DNA of 64,000 nucleotides, from contig NW_006281102.1 in the NCBI RefSeq assembly GCF_000203795.2, positions 1,536,106-1,600,105 of the forward strand. Direction: 5' to 3'. A program made the translations under genes and the position numbers. Every line of letters begins with the position of its first letter. Positions within the stretch are counted from its first letter, which is position 1. Positions 11,923-25,881 of this stretch are shown here, piece by piece. The notes under the pieces are model-generated. The model made no database searches. It saw only the letters and a program-made list of their open reading frames with translations, and was not told where the DNA came from. Source of the DNA: Batrachochytrium dendrobatidis JAM81. Taxonomy: Eukaryota; Chytridiomycota; Chytridiomycetes; Rhizophydiales.

Positions 11923-14900
11923 TCAAGAGTCGCTCAATTGTAACTATATTTACATCAATCAGTAAAAATACAGTGAGAAACGTAAAATAAAACTTTTTTT
12001 TGAGCAATTTCAATCAAATAACTTACCACTGCAGCAACACCTCTGTTTATCCAGTAACGCTTAATTTTATCAGTGGCAAGCAGCATACTCATAACATAGT
12101 TTGTACTGTGGCCCGTTGTCGAAAGTGTGCCGCGACGTAAACTTGTTTTGTATACTGGGCAGTCGTAGTATTTTTCTTTGGCATGCAATAGCTCTTCAGA
12201 ATCTGACTGACAAGGTGTCATTCTGACAATGGGCATGGCATCTGTAAGTTGTCGAGGAAGTTGGTCGCCCAAAAGATTTGTTGTACGATCCCATCTGCTT
12301 CCCTCCAGATAAAATCCACGAACATACACACCATCTTGAGGCGGATGTGCATAACTATCTTCTTTCATCACATCGAAAGAAAGTACGAGTAGATCAATAG
12401 GGATAGCATATTTTCGCGCGTAATTCTGCAAGATACCAGTCAAAAAAGATTGTGTGAAATAGAACCCAGATATCCAAAACACAGGTGGAGTAGATTGCTC
12501 AATCCATGTTTGGAAAAACTGTAATCTAGTAACAAAATCTTGAATATATGCACCCAATGGCTTAAGTGACGGATACGACTTTCCTGCCCATAATTCGGGA
12601 ATTTTGCCCAGTGTAAGACTTGTTGCCACCTCTTCAAGTTCTTTGGACATGACAACAAGACCTTTGAGAGCCTTAAGGACATTTTGAAGTGACTCACGCA
12701 CAGCCTGTAATAAACGATTGTATCTAACCAGTTCTTGAATAAGAACAGTGTTCATACTTTCTTCATATTTGACCGGGTAGTGCTTTTTTGCAAGAGAAAC
12801 ATCAAAATCTGGTAGCAATGAAGATAGAATGCCTGATGCAATATCTGCCGTCAGTTCATCTTGGCTTTTTCCGCCCCCACCTACTCCGCCACCGCCTTGT
12901 GTCAGTACAATGGACGAAATAAGAAGGTTGGTTTCGGTCAAATCTTTTGCGATATCCGCATTCTCATTCATGCCAAACACTTCTGGACTTTGGATAGCAG
13001 GTAATGACTTTATATATTGAATATAAGAATCATATGATCCATGAGGAGGCGCGTAGTAGGCAGATGAGGCAGATAGCTTGTAATCGTCGTCGAGTATTTC
13101 TGGTGTGTATACAATCGATAGTAAAGACATGAGAGTGCGTCGATCTCGATCATCTGTAACACGACCACCATAGTTGCACTCTCCGGCCAAATAAGCCAGT
13201 GCTTTCCAAGGCACTTCTTCATAATCGTTGAGGAATTTTTGAAGTTGTCGGATGCTGATTCTCAAGTCGGATTCGTTGAATTCATATGCAATATTCCATC
13301 CCAGTGGGCCAAAATTACGACGTTCTTGAACTAACGCATGGAAAAAACATAGACCAAATAGCATCTTTTCCCAAGCAATACGGCTACCTGCAACTACATT
13401 ATTACTGAAATTTTCATCTGAAATTGGATCAGATGTGTAGCTTCGCAACAAGTTTGCTCGCAATCCTGCTGGTGGTTCGTTGGTCATTTTGACTCCATTT
13501 TGAAGCAAGGTAACAGGGAATTTTTCAGTTGGATAGGATGTAAGCCATAGTCTAAATTCGGGATTTGTCGTGTCTGAAACAAGCTCCTCACAGATCTTTT
13601 CTAGCGTAGGTAGCCAAGATACAGCCAAATGACAATTTTGAAGTATCACCCATGTTCCTGCTTTGATTGCTTGACGGATCATTCCAGCAGCTACAGGACC
13701 TTGACCCTGACCCAGTGAAATTGCGTTGAGTTTATTAGCACCAAATCCTTTGCTCTCAGCAAATCGGAGTAATCCTGCCATAGGATCGGCACCAGGGGAA
13801 AGAATAAATATAAGTGGAGCACAGCTATTCGAGTCACTATAGCTTGCATTAAGATCAAACGGTGGTGGTTCAACAAACTGCTGTCCCATATTGGATTTCA
13901 CAAACTCCATGACAGCAGGAACAAGTTTATCTGGCCGAATAATACGCATTACCAATAGTTTTTGAAAAGAGTTGAGATTATTGTTCCAAGGCAATGGCAA
14001 ATCCATCATATACGGCTCGGTGGAGTTGTAGATCTCTCCCCATGCGGGCAAATTATTTTTTAAATCGGTAAAAAACTCCTTGAAAGCTGGTATAACTGAA
14101 ACACGAACCGATTCAGACCAAGCCTTTTCGCTCAGCCAGTCAGGAGATGGTTTTGGCGGCATTTTCCCGTCTAATAATAGTCCTCCAGTAAGCAAAAACA
14201 GCCACTCGTCAGGATCAATCTTACCAGCTCCTCGTAAAATACCGACACAAAGAATAAACGAAAAAAGTAGCTTGTCCTTTTTAAACAAAGATCGACAAAC
14301 ATTGCAATACAATGAATACGTAAAATGCGACCTGAGATTATCCAAACGATTGGATAAAGTATCTGATTTTTCTGAATCTGAAATAGACTGTAAAAATAAA
14401 TTAATGAACCATCCTAAAGAGTATTGGTACATGGGTTCAATATTGGTCAGCTCTGCAATAACAAAAAACAGTATCGAAGAGTGGAATGCTATAGGTCTGT
14501 ATCCCTGGCGAGTAATATCAATCTGCTTTTCAGTCACATCTGAGATTTGCTGTTTTTGTGCAATATCGTCTGATAGAATCTTTGAGCTTGTTAGCGCTGT
14601 GATTGCTGATTCGTCCTCCAAAAGATTGCCCTGGCTAGTACTGAGAATTGCCAAAATTTTATCTTCAATTTCCTTTAGCTGTCGCTTATTATTGGCAGAT
14701 GCAATCACAAGTTTGCTTTTTTCTTCGGCAAGTTCAGGACGTTCTTTCGCAGTAACAATTCCCAAAAGTTGATCTTCTAGCCCATCAGGCGTGATCATAA
14801 AATTCACTGTGGTAACTTTGGTACTCAGTTCGGGAAGGTAATGTGGATTCCGTAATTTGGTGGTGATGTAAAATCGAAAATCTGAAGAATATTCAACAAT

Positions 14901-17900
14901 AGCTTCTCCAAGTCGAATACACATTACACCACTTTGCTTAAAAATCTGCTTGGTTAAAAGCGGCTCTAGCACAGAATCAACTTCCTCGCCAATATTCTCT
15001 AATAACACGGGTGTGCCAAACTGAATAGCATTTTCTAAACTGCGCACATAGTCAGAATCGGAAAGTTTGATGACAATCAGTTGATTTTGTTTCTCCATGT
15101 TCTTGATCCATTTGTTTGCCTGACCTTGTGGATCAATGAACAAAGGCCATCGGCGTGCTTTGGTAGAAATAATTGCATTATCACACGAAAACGAGTCATT
15201 AGGGAGTCCAGCTAAACTCCATGTGCGAATTTGAATCGAGTCTCCCAATGTGGATGTTAGCGAAAATGCTGATGAGCAAGGAATATTTTGTGCAATACAC
15301 ATCTTGTTCCATTCTGTAAGTATGGAGTTACGGTAGCCTAGAGTAAATGCACCCAAATAAGCAATGACGGCAGATGCAAGCAACACGTCACCAGTCAAGT
15401 TGGTATAGGTAATAGACAGCGATTGTGCAGCCTCACTCCAACGGTCCTTTTCTCCACCAAGCCCGCCAATAAGCTTTTCAGCGCGTACAAGTTTTTTTCC
15501 AACCATATCCACTTGATGCTCCAGATCTGCCTTTTTATCAGTCATTTCCTTGAATCCACTTTCAAGTTTGGCCATTTTTTCTTCAACTTCATGCAGTTCC
15601 GCTCGCTTGGCATTCAATTTGGCCATTTCAACAGATAACTCTGCTTCGGCTTTGGCAAGAGCTTCCTTTTTTGGAGCAACAACCTTAGCAACAACCTCGT
15701 ACTTGTCAAGAGCACATACCCATTTACACAATCCTTCTGCTGCTGATGATGAATTCTTGACAATGTTGGGATCAAAATCGGGATTGGGAATGTATGTTTT
15801 TCTAATACGCTCGATTATTTTTGGATCAATATTATCCTTGTCGTAGGATCGCAGGCCTTGTAAAAAATGCGAGTCACTCAGCATTTTTTGTGCAGGACCC
15901 CAATAATTGTCAACCATTTTACCACTTCCAGCCGTGTCTTTGACTCTCGCAGGCTTGAGTCCCTTCATTATGCAGATTGCTTCCATAACCAGTTTAACTG
16001 CTCCAGGAGGATTCTTCATAGACTTGACCATTGTGATATCTTGTGGCTTCAATGTGTCAAGCGCTTCCAATGCAGCGTCCAAGGCGGGAATGGCTTCTGC
16101 AAGATCAGCCTCGCATTCATCCTTCATGGCTTTGGCTTCTCCAGCCATTTGGTTTGCCACCTCCTCGTCAATTTTAACCAGTTCTCGCTTCTTTTCAACC
16201 TCGACACTTTCACGTTGAATAACTTCCATAATCTTATCAGTTTCTTTTTGAGTATTGATTAGTTCGGGTTGGAGGCTGTTTAGCTCGATTTGCATGGTGC
16301 CAACCTGGGCAGCGGCACTAGCCAATTGATCCAATCCCACTTCATATCGTATTCTTTGCGAATCAACTTTTGTGCGGTTGTTTGTTAATAACTGCTTGTA
16401 AGTCTGAATAAGTTCTAGATATGAAGTTGGGGTAACATAGTTATGACGACGCAGTGCATCGTAGAATTTGCCACTAAGTACTCGTGTATCAGTATGGAAT
16501 CGCTTGCACATGGTTACAACACTTTTGCGCACTTGATCAGACAATTCCACATCTTCTAGAAATTTGGTAGCTACAATTTCCAACGCATCCTCGGGCCATA
16601 CCTGAAACCAATCGATTGTGCAGCAGTTGACCAGACTGGGAAACATGCGTAATCGATTTCGAAAAGCATCACCAATTGGACTCATGCATAGTACAATATG
16701 CAAATTTTCTTTACACTTTGAAATGAACGAGTTGTATAGTCCAACAGGTGATGTGTCAATCTTGGAGTTATCCTTTGCAAGCGTATCTCTCACACGCTCA
16801 ATCACTGCAGCCTTTTCGTCCATAGGGAAAATATTGGGAACTTCGCCCGTATTTAACATATTGTTGATATCTTCCAAAAAGGATTCTTGTTTAAGCTGAG
16901 TATCGCTAAACAAGAAAACACACTGTTTTCCATCTGCGCCTGCTTTGATCAAAAATCGCTTTAGATCGTCTCGCCACTCGTTTTTGCCATATGACTTGGA
17001 AATCTCAACTTGGAACAATATGTAATCGGACATAAATGCTGCAAGACGAGTAAGTGATTGTCTACCACTACCACCAACACCGACCAGAAGCGCATGGCCA
17101 CTAGGTTGCTTGAGAATACGACTGATGCGTGACACGTGCTCAATGGCAAATCTAAAAATCACCAAGTTCATGGGAGCTTTAGACATTTGGTTGTATTCGT
17201 CCAGTCGAACTTTAATAATATCCGAAGCTTTGATGACATTAGAAACCTCATCGTATATGCATACTGCTGCATCTGGAAACATGTAGTCACCAAACATAAG
17301 ACTGCGAATATCGTCGTCCTCAATTACATCGCTCTGGTTTGAGCTCAAATGACCAAACACATCATTAAAACGGATATTAAAGTTTCGGGTTGAAATTTCT
17401 TTGACGCTGTTGAAAAACCATTCTCGATCAGTGTCATCGACCAATCGATCGTAAAATACTCTGTATACTTCGTGACACCAAAGTCGAATCATCTTGGGCG
17501 TTTCAGTAAATTTCTCTGGCGTGGCTAGAAGCAACCCTTGTACTACACGAGCAAAATCACGTAGATTAAATACGTAATGCGACTTGGTTGGTGTGGGCAA
17601 GAGGCTTGCAATCGCACCTATCAAGTTGAAATACCAATACGTTAATTGTCGTTGTTTTTAAAATATACGACAGTCAAATTACACCTTTACCTTGATATAT
17701 ATCTAGAATGGCAGAGATTAGAGAGGATTTCATGGCAGAGATAGAAGCAGAAAATTTGTTTGATGTAAAATGCCAGTCCACAATCGAAGAAAATATATGC
17801 TTCATCGTAACATCATCAAACTCTACAATAGATAGTATATTGAAATGGCGCAGGAATCTGGAAGTAACTGGGTTTCGCCCTCCACCAGGTGGACCCATTG

Positions 17901-20900
17901 CAGCAACAAACTGAATATCAACTAGCTGGAGTGGACTAGTGTCTTTGATATCATACCACTGACCGTGATCCATCCACTGTCGCAATAACTCAATAGGAGG
18001 CTGTGCCCCATACTTTTCGCGAGCAGGCATATTGAGATCGTCGACAAAAATTACGCTCTTGAACCCATGAGGTGGGCCATACACACCACGGCGTCTTTTG
18101 TCCAGTTTACTCAAAACAATATCCTGAGTTTGATTTGCAGAAGTTTGTGCAGAAAAATTAATAAACACTGGCAAATACTTATCCTTGGGCAATCCATTGA
18201 ACAGTTTGTTGTTGATGTAAACGCTTTTTCCCGTACCGGTTGGACCCACAAGCAAACATTGCTTATTGTGCTTGAGAAGCAAGTCTAGCAAATAGCTGTA
18301 GCGAGCAGTATCAACCGTAGGAATGGTAATGTTGTTGAATTTCTGTTTTGCTGGTATCTCAAAAGAGTCTATGGTGTCTGTCCACAATTTCCACACACCG
18401 CCCAGTTTCCTGTCTTTTTCAAACACATAGTCGTATATAGTGGCCGAGTCGGGTATGAGTTTGTCGAATTTAAACTTTTCTGGCGGTGGGTAATTTTTGT
18501 TGGCACCAGCAGTCAACTCTCTAAAGAATATATTGATTTTCTGACGAGACTGGGCATCTAGCGTGCCTCCTAAAGACCAAACACATGCAAACAAAAAATA
18601 GGATGTGATCCATACAGTTTGAACATTGATAGGAACGTCTTCCAACTCTTTAGGTTCGCCAGAAAAATCGTCCAATTGACAACTCATAAGGTTCATGAGC
18701 GTAACAGCCATATTAATACTTGACGTACCAACGACTTCGCGACATTGAGTAGTTGTGAAGCTCACACATGCAGGAACTATCCACTCAAACAGGCTGGAAA
18801 GCATACTTTTTTGATCAGGTTTGATACCCTCTGGCAGAGAATTGAGCCAAGACTGCATAATCGGACGCCATCCAAGCGCATCGGGCTCCATATAAATCAT
18901 ACCGCAACGAGACACAGTGGCAGGCGAGGCCACAGCAAGATCAGAAACCTCAAACTGAATACTCATACTGTTGGACATGGACATAATCTCACCACTTGTC
19001 AAACACAATTTTTTGTTATCGTCCAATACAGTATTCATGTTTTCAATCCAAATAGCATCGACTGGTCCATCAAAAATAATCCATTTGCGTTCGGTTGTCT
19101 CTTGTTGAGCAAATGCTCTGAATGTATTGGCCAGTACACCATCGGTCCACTCGTGTGTGACTGGATCAAATTGGCCATATAGTTGTCCCATGGTAATTGA
19201 TTTAGGGTTGATGACCTTGTACTCGACACGATTTTCACTGAGTGTACGTTCAAATATATCTGAAAGCGCTGCTGCAAGAACGCGGTATGATGTTGTTTTT
19301 CCTGACCACGGCATACCGACCAGCATGTAGCCGTGGCGAATGCACATCATCTCATACATTTGGATAATTTTTTCTAATGCAGAGTCAACTGCCTGAAGGT
19401 TTGACTTTTTCATATGTTCGTGGATACTAATTATAAGACTGCGATAGTCGGGTGTAGGCAAAACAACTTTAGGAAACAGGTCTGCAGAAATAGCTTTAAA
19501 AAGTGGAATATCTTGCGTAAGAAATTTGGGCAAGTTGACGTCGTTGATGGATCGCAGCATGATAATGTGCTCATCTTCGTCAGGATATTTGAGTTTTAAA
19601 TTTCCTGCTGCTGTAAGCACTGCCTTGACAGCACGCATACCATAATCGTAATGGTCCTGAGAGGAAAGCTGTTCAGAGCAGAGTTTGTATGTCGCAACAA
19701 TCTTGCGAGCTAAAGTGCGAGCCTCGACAAACCCAAACGAGTAGAGAGAAATTTCAGCAATTAGGGCGTAATCAGGAACCATCATTGCTACTGGTCTAAA
19801 TAGTGCCTTGAGATTATCAGGCAATTCAGAGCGACCGGCATATCCTGGATTCATAGTAATGAATACAGAACAACCACGATTTAATGAAATTGTAGTGCCT
19901 TCAAACACAAACTTTTCCATTTTGGCCACCACAGCGCATTGGATAGTTAAGATTTGTTGGGCAACAACAGACAGTACTTCTAAATCAATACGATTGAATT
20001 CGTCAAAACAAGCCCATGCTCCAGACGAAGCAAGACCTTTGAAAAATTTGCCCATGGCAATATAATCTAGACCATCTGAACAATTAAATACAACGCATGC
20101 TTTGGCAATAGCTTTTGCCAGATCTTTGACGGATTCTGTTTTGCCTGTACCAGCAGGGCCCTCTGGTGCACCACCAAGATTGAGATCTAGCGCACCAATG
20201 AGAGTTCTATAGCAACGATCAGTCAAAGGTGTGATTACTAGTCGGGGACAGTTTCCAAGATATTCGTATCCATATTTGATGGTTGCATTGATCATTCGAA
20301 CATTGACATCGTCTTGCTCCCAGTAGTATCTCAGCTGCGAAAGCCATTCAAAGTCTCCTTCGCTTGATACTTGCGCATTATGAAGATCATTCACCACATC
20401 GCGAGCATGCACATCAATCACCACCAATGCAGATAAAGTCATTCGAGCCATAGGCGACAGCTCGCCACGAACAAGAGAAACTGTATTTTCAAGCTGTTTT
20501 GTACAGATATTACGATATTTTGCAAGCTCATCAACACTATTATTTTTTTGCAAAACTTCGGTAACTTCTTTTGTCCAGTATATCTGACTAACACAAATTA
20601 CAACTTGTCCCGGCCATTCCAAAATCCATTTTTCACGTGGAGTATCCATATATGCTTTATGTGAGTTGACTATTTGCTGATGGACAGACATCTGCATTAC
20701 TTTTTCCACCTGCAGCAGCCATTTTTCCACCGCTCCTTTAGCGTTGGCAGGCTCAATGACTTCTTTAAGCTTTACCTTTTCGTTTTCACTCGAGCACATG
20801 GCAATGATCTTGGTGCCGTCTTGAAACACTAGGCTATTAATGCCCTCGAAGCATTTTTTCAAATGAGGCTGCACACGCAAAGGATCCTTTGTTTCTGCCA

Positions 20901-23900
20901 AAATTTCCAATAGCTCATCGTTGGAAAGGAAAAAGAATCTGGGAAAGAACAACCTTTTTTTCTCCAAATAATCATTGAGTCCCTTTTGAATTTCTTCTAA
21001 TAACAAATTGCTTTCGTTTAAACGTTGAAGAATACCAGGAATTTTTGATACTGCCAGAATCTTTGGATCCTCTGATGTGGTTGACATAATATCCCTCCAT
21101 GTTCTATCTACAGTTTTGAATTTCTTTCCTTCAACAGGCATAGCAGCCATAATATCCTCACTGGTGAAAATGGGCTCAAGGTATAGCCATGTTGCTTGTA
21201 CGGAAAGCCATGAATCAATGATATCCTGCACGTTGTTTAATGTGGTTTCCCAAGATTTTACATCTTCTTCCATTGGCCTTGCAAATGGACTGCTACGCAT
21301 AGTCTGTACTTTGACAATCTGATCATCCAGCAGTGATTGAACTTCGTCAAATGCAGACAAGATCTTTGTTCCAGTGTCCTTGTAATCGATGCAGGTAAAT
21401 ACTAAAGGTTCCCAATCGTCGCGCATTTTGCAAAGCGATTTTTGTAACGAATGCTCCTTGGATGCTCCATCAGAAATGGCTTCAAATTGAGTCAAATAGG
21501 GTGTCAGATTCAGTTCCAAAATCTTGCTCAAAGAAGTTGAATCATCTGGCACAATGGGCTGTCCAACAACTTGCGCCATCTGATCCCAATGTCGATCGCA
21601 CAAGCCAGGATTGCGTAGTATAACAATCAGGGGTAAATGCGCCTTGAACTTTTCCAACTTATTCTTGACACTTTCAGCAACCTTTTTCGGCACAGGTTGA
21701 TCTGAAAAAGTCTTGGTGAGTTTAAACATGATGCGAAACATATTGTTGACTGATTCTTCAACTTGTTCAGCCTGAATATTTTGAAAACTGCCATTCATCC
21801 AGCGAGCATAATCGGTTTGGAATTGATGCGAAGTTTCCCATAGTTTTTTGTACGGATCAAGAAAATCAATGGTCTGTTGCTGTTTAGCAAAAGGAGTTTT
21901 TTCCCAATCAAGTAACTCTTCTTCAACATTGATATTTTCAATAACATCATGCAGTTCGCTGAGTTTAACTTCAAGTTTTTTGATTTTTTTGATATACTCG
22001 GGAAGTTCTGGCATTATACCATAGTCCTGGAATTTTGTTGCACTCTCGAAACACTCGTCCAGATCTACGTTTGTTGCTTCAATCTTCAACTTCAAATCTT
22101 CCTGTGCCTTGGTTTTTTTCTGCAGCATGCGCTTTTTGGACAGTTCAAAAATAGGGAGAATCCGTGTTGGCCAAGTAAATGTCACTCCATTAAGCTTGAT
22201 ATCTTCCTCACTCATAAATGCATATGTAAGCAAAAAGTCCAATCGTCGTTTGCCTTTGTGTATTTCCTCTTTTAGTGCAACAATGTCCTTGGTTTTGGCA
22301 TTTTCAACATATTTTATCAACTCGACTAGCTCCTCGGTGTCGCTGGGCACCTTCATCGCCTTGGCAGAAATTTTTTCATACGATTCGCAAATGGAGAGAT
22401 TGCCTTTTCTGTTCATCTCAGCCACCTGATCAACCAACTTTTGTACAAGCATGTTGGCTTTAGACGTTAATTCGACTTTGAGTGCCTCGCATTCAAGAAA
22501 GATCATGCTAAACCGCGCAATAGAAGGTGACACGGAAATATCATCAATCAGTTTAATCAACTTTTTGATTTCTGTTTCATAATCTTCCAAATCATGTTTT
22601 TCTCTTAAAAAATCTTCGATTCGCTTTTCTGCTTTGTGATTAAGAAGAGACTTGTATTTATCGTAGCTCATGAGATGTTTTTGTGGCCCCACAGTATTTT
22701 TTGCAACGATGCGACGAAAAAAACGGCCATCAGCAATCCGATCATCTTCAAAAGTAATAGTAGGAAGATATAGATGCTCCCCGCTAAGACTTGTAAACAA
22801 TTTGGTTTCAATACGAGGGATTTCTTTCACAGCAGAAACAATCTCTGTGAGAATAGTAACAACAACAGTTTCAAGGTCTGAAAGTGGTGGATCAAACCGA
22901 ATTTGAGCTCCAGAGATATTCAAATGAACAGCAAACAGAGAGACATCAGACGAGGCTTGAGAAAACTGACTGAAAAATGTTTCAAACTCTACAATGCTTG
23001 CTTCCACTAATGACCATAGCTGATTGGATAGTAGTGTTGTAACAGATTTAAAAAACATGTCAAGGCGTCGGAAGCCTACGTCGGTATCTTCACAATCAGT
23101 CGCGACAGAGTACCATATATCCTTGCTTTGTAGAAATAAATTGACTACTGTTGGAATCCATTCATTGAGCATTTTGCTTCTGAATGCTTGGCATTGGGCT
23201 TTAAGAATACCTTGGAATTCCGCGGTGGTCATGGGCAAAACGCTCGAGGAAAACACACTCATATCCACTACTTTGCACTTTTCAAACTGAGCATAGATTT
23301 GAAGAAGTTGTATCATAACTGGATTGGTGATGAATAGATTCTGTTCAATATATGTGTTGGCTGTAATTAAACTGTCGTGCCAAGGAACTGGAGCACGCGC
23401 AATCCGAGGCACGTAGTTGGCAAAAAACTGAGGAATCAGTAACCGTTGCTGTTCAGATGGATCTAATAGAATATAATCCACAATGGACTGTTTGGCTGAT
23501 GTGGCATATACCTCCTTGATTTCTTCAACCAAATTACAGCGTGTTTCTTGAAGGTGATCAGCCATCAACAAATGATATGGAAGACGGCTTTCAACTCCCT
23601 TTAGCGTGGCATGATCCATGGTAGCCAATGCAGTGTTGGGAACCCCCTTTTCTACATAAAACCAGTACCTCTGCTCGGGAGTCACTTGTTGAGAAATGGT
23701 GAGCGTTTCAAGATCAAAGGGATCCAGATCCATGGCATTTCTCTGCTCAGGTTTTTGAAACGTTTCAAAAGATGTGACTGTAGCTTTGATTCTCGACATG
23801 GGTGATACCGGTCGACTGGAGTTTTGAGGAATTCGGTCAACCGTTTCTGCTGAATCTAGACTATTATTTGCCGACTTTAATCGTTTGATCAAATCGTTTT

Positions 23901-24949
23901 CTACATGTATTTTAAACAGAAAATACACACTGGATATCATCAACACATGCAATAACAGTTTTACAAGTATCAACCTAAAATGTTACGTACCGGCAGCACC
24001 TGGACGTCCACGCTTTCCCATCTGTTTCATATTGATGTCTGTAGCAGATGGACTATAATTATTTCCGATAGAGTTGGATACAGAGCGATGGTACTTTTCC
24101 TCCTTGAATGGTGAAGCCAAAGTCCATGAAAACTTTTTAAGTAAAGGTGGTAAATCTACATTGTCGAGATCAATCACAAATGGAACAAACTGCAGAGTAG
24201 TGTATTGGAGTTAGTTTCAGTACGTTTTGTTGTATACTGGGAATCAAATTAATTTGCTCGTGAGATATAAAAGATTGAGCAGTCAACTCAGTACAGCGTG
24301 TAGCTGGCAGATTATGATACAGTGTATACATACATTGTCAAGTTTGGCCAGCTCAAAGACGGTGTTTTCTTTGGGTGGGGTTTCACGCACACCACCTTTT
24401 TGGGGAGGCTTGGGGCGTTGAGATGGACCTCGATTATGCGGTTTGTTTTGATCAGACTGGGAATCGACTGTATTTGTTCCAGAAACACCATAGAACCCTG
24501 TGGTCAATTTAGTATTTACACTAGCACGGTTGGTTGGGACGTAAATCTCAATTAGGTTTGGATATTTTCTGTATCTACTTGAATGTGATGAAACAGTCTA
24601 GACATTCAACATGAAATCAGTAAATTGGTTGACAGACCATAGTATATGTGGTTCTAGTGCATTTCAAGTCGGACAGTAGATAAGAAATTAAGCGACAGTC
24701 AAGTACCTGTGTGGTATCTATATCTTGAAGCGCGTGTGGCTGGTTACAGGGCAGCTGAGAGTGTCGAGCTACAAGGCCTGGCTGTCTAGGTATATCTGAT
24801 AACTTTTCGGACTGGTATGACAACGAAGCACCTCTAATACTTGCTCTCGAGGCACCTGAGCCAAGTCGTGAAGTGTCACCGACAGTTATACCAGTAGGAC
24901 GTGACGGCAAGTCACACCTTGTATCTGGCAGATGCTGTTGTCGGTCCAT
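11923..24949 (-). CDS. Axonemal inner-arm dynein heavy chain, DNAH3/7/12 group
   Basis: Model exons: 24707-24949, 24334-24456, 23991-24189, 17691-23900, 12027-17617 and 11923-11943 (4128 aa, as expected for DNAH7-size chains). The tail contains the family block AKQSIVDYILLDPSEQ. The motor shows AAA1 P-loop GPAGTGKTE with Walker B ACFDEFNRID, AAA2 GMPWSGKTT, AAA3 GPTGTGKSV and AAA4 GVGGSGRQS. A coiled-coil stalk flanks a microtubule-binding domain near KPQDITMVKSMKNPPGAVKL. AAA5/6 and a long C-terminal domain follow, with GGGGKSQDEL and the family-typical GTLSTTGHSTNYV near the end. It drives flagellar beating in zoospores. The last exon is only 21 nt and gives the ending RGVAAV-LQLSDS. Two giant exons of 6.2 and 5.6 kb contrast with small exons elsewhere. 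The first two exons, and hence the start, are less certain because the 250-nt first intron has other possible acceptors. Confidence 0.93.
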
Positions 24950-25101
24950 TCAAATCTATCAAGTTCGCGTAAATAATATCTTGTTGAGAAATGAGGATAA
25001 GTTCACCAAACTCGAGACTTGGATCGAGTTTGAATCCACGTAGTTGGAAACACTCTATCCCTTATATATGAATTGAATACTGTTCACTTTATCATTCATT
25101 T

Positions 25102-25632
25102 TCAAGTTGGATTAATCATGTTAGGGTCAACTGATTCAGGTTTGATTACTGCCAAGTCTGGCAAAGCAGCAGTTGAATCGATAAATCCAGCCTGTGATTC
25201 CAAATCTGCAGTGGAGGCATTTTGCCATGACCGAGCTCTGTATGCTTCCCAGTGGTAGTATTGTTTCTTGTGGAGAAAAGCAGCAGTGTCTGCACTAGCA
25301 CATGCTTTTCTAAACGATTCATGTTGCAAGAGATCTAGAATATGCAGGGCATATGGAAATCTATTTACAAAGATGATAGTGAGTGGTAGAAATGAATAGT
25401 GTGCATGCCATGGTCAAGCAGATGTGACAGCTTACTGAATGTATTTGGCATATTCAGGTTTCTGCCAGTATTTGAGATATGCAAGGTAGTTGATGAGAGC
25501 AGGATTATCAAAATGTCGTTGTTGAGCCAAGTACTGCAAGTAGGCAGGATTGGCCAAACACTGCACAAACTCCAGTTCCAGCTGAAAGCGTAGTTTTTCT
25601 GGATCGACAGCAGTCTCGCCAAGTTCGACCAT
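25102..25632 (-). CDS. MED31: Mediator complex subunit 31
   Basis: Two exons, 25436-25632 and 25102-25360, give 151 aa. Residues ~12-90 contain the highly conserved MED31/SOH1 core: RFQLELEFVQCLANPAYLQY, then NYLAYLKYWQKPEYAKYI, and across the intron QFPYALHILDLLQHESF. MED31 is a middle-module subunit of Mediator, which bridges activators and RNA polymerase II. The Met at 25632 was chosen because it sits about ten residues before the conserved core, as in other MED31 proteins. The frame stays open upstream to ~25704 without an ATG, so a small 5' exon is possible. The C-terminal ~50 residues are divergent. Confidence 0.92.
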
Positions 25633-25881
25633 CAGTTCAGTCGTAAAGTAAAGCGAATAGTTTTGGTCAAATCTGCAGAATGCACGCAAGCATTTCACTA
25701 GCAATCAAATGACTACGCAAAGACGGCTTCAATGCAATGGATTGTGTAAAGGTCAGCAAACAGATTGAATTCAACGACAAATAAAGCGAGCCGTCCATTT
25801 GCCACTAGCGAGCAGCGCACTGACTCGTCCATTTATTGCATTCAAAGCATTTTCCACTCACCCTCACTGTTATCATCAAGA

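Noticed and set aside
14080..14772. 230-codon plus-strand frame opposite the dynein gene
   Set aside because: Antisense shadow of a long conserved exon. It has no domain, and many other antisense frames in the dynein gene look the same.
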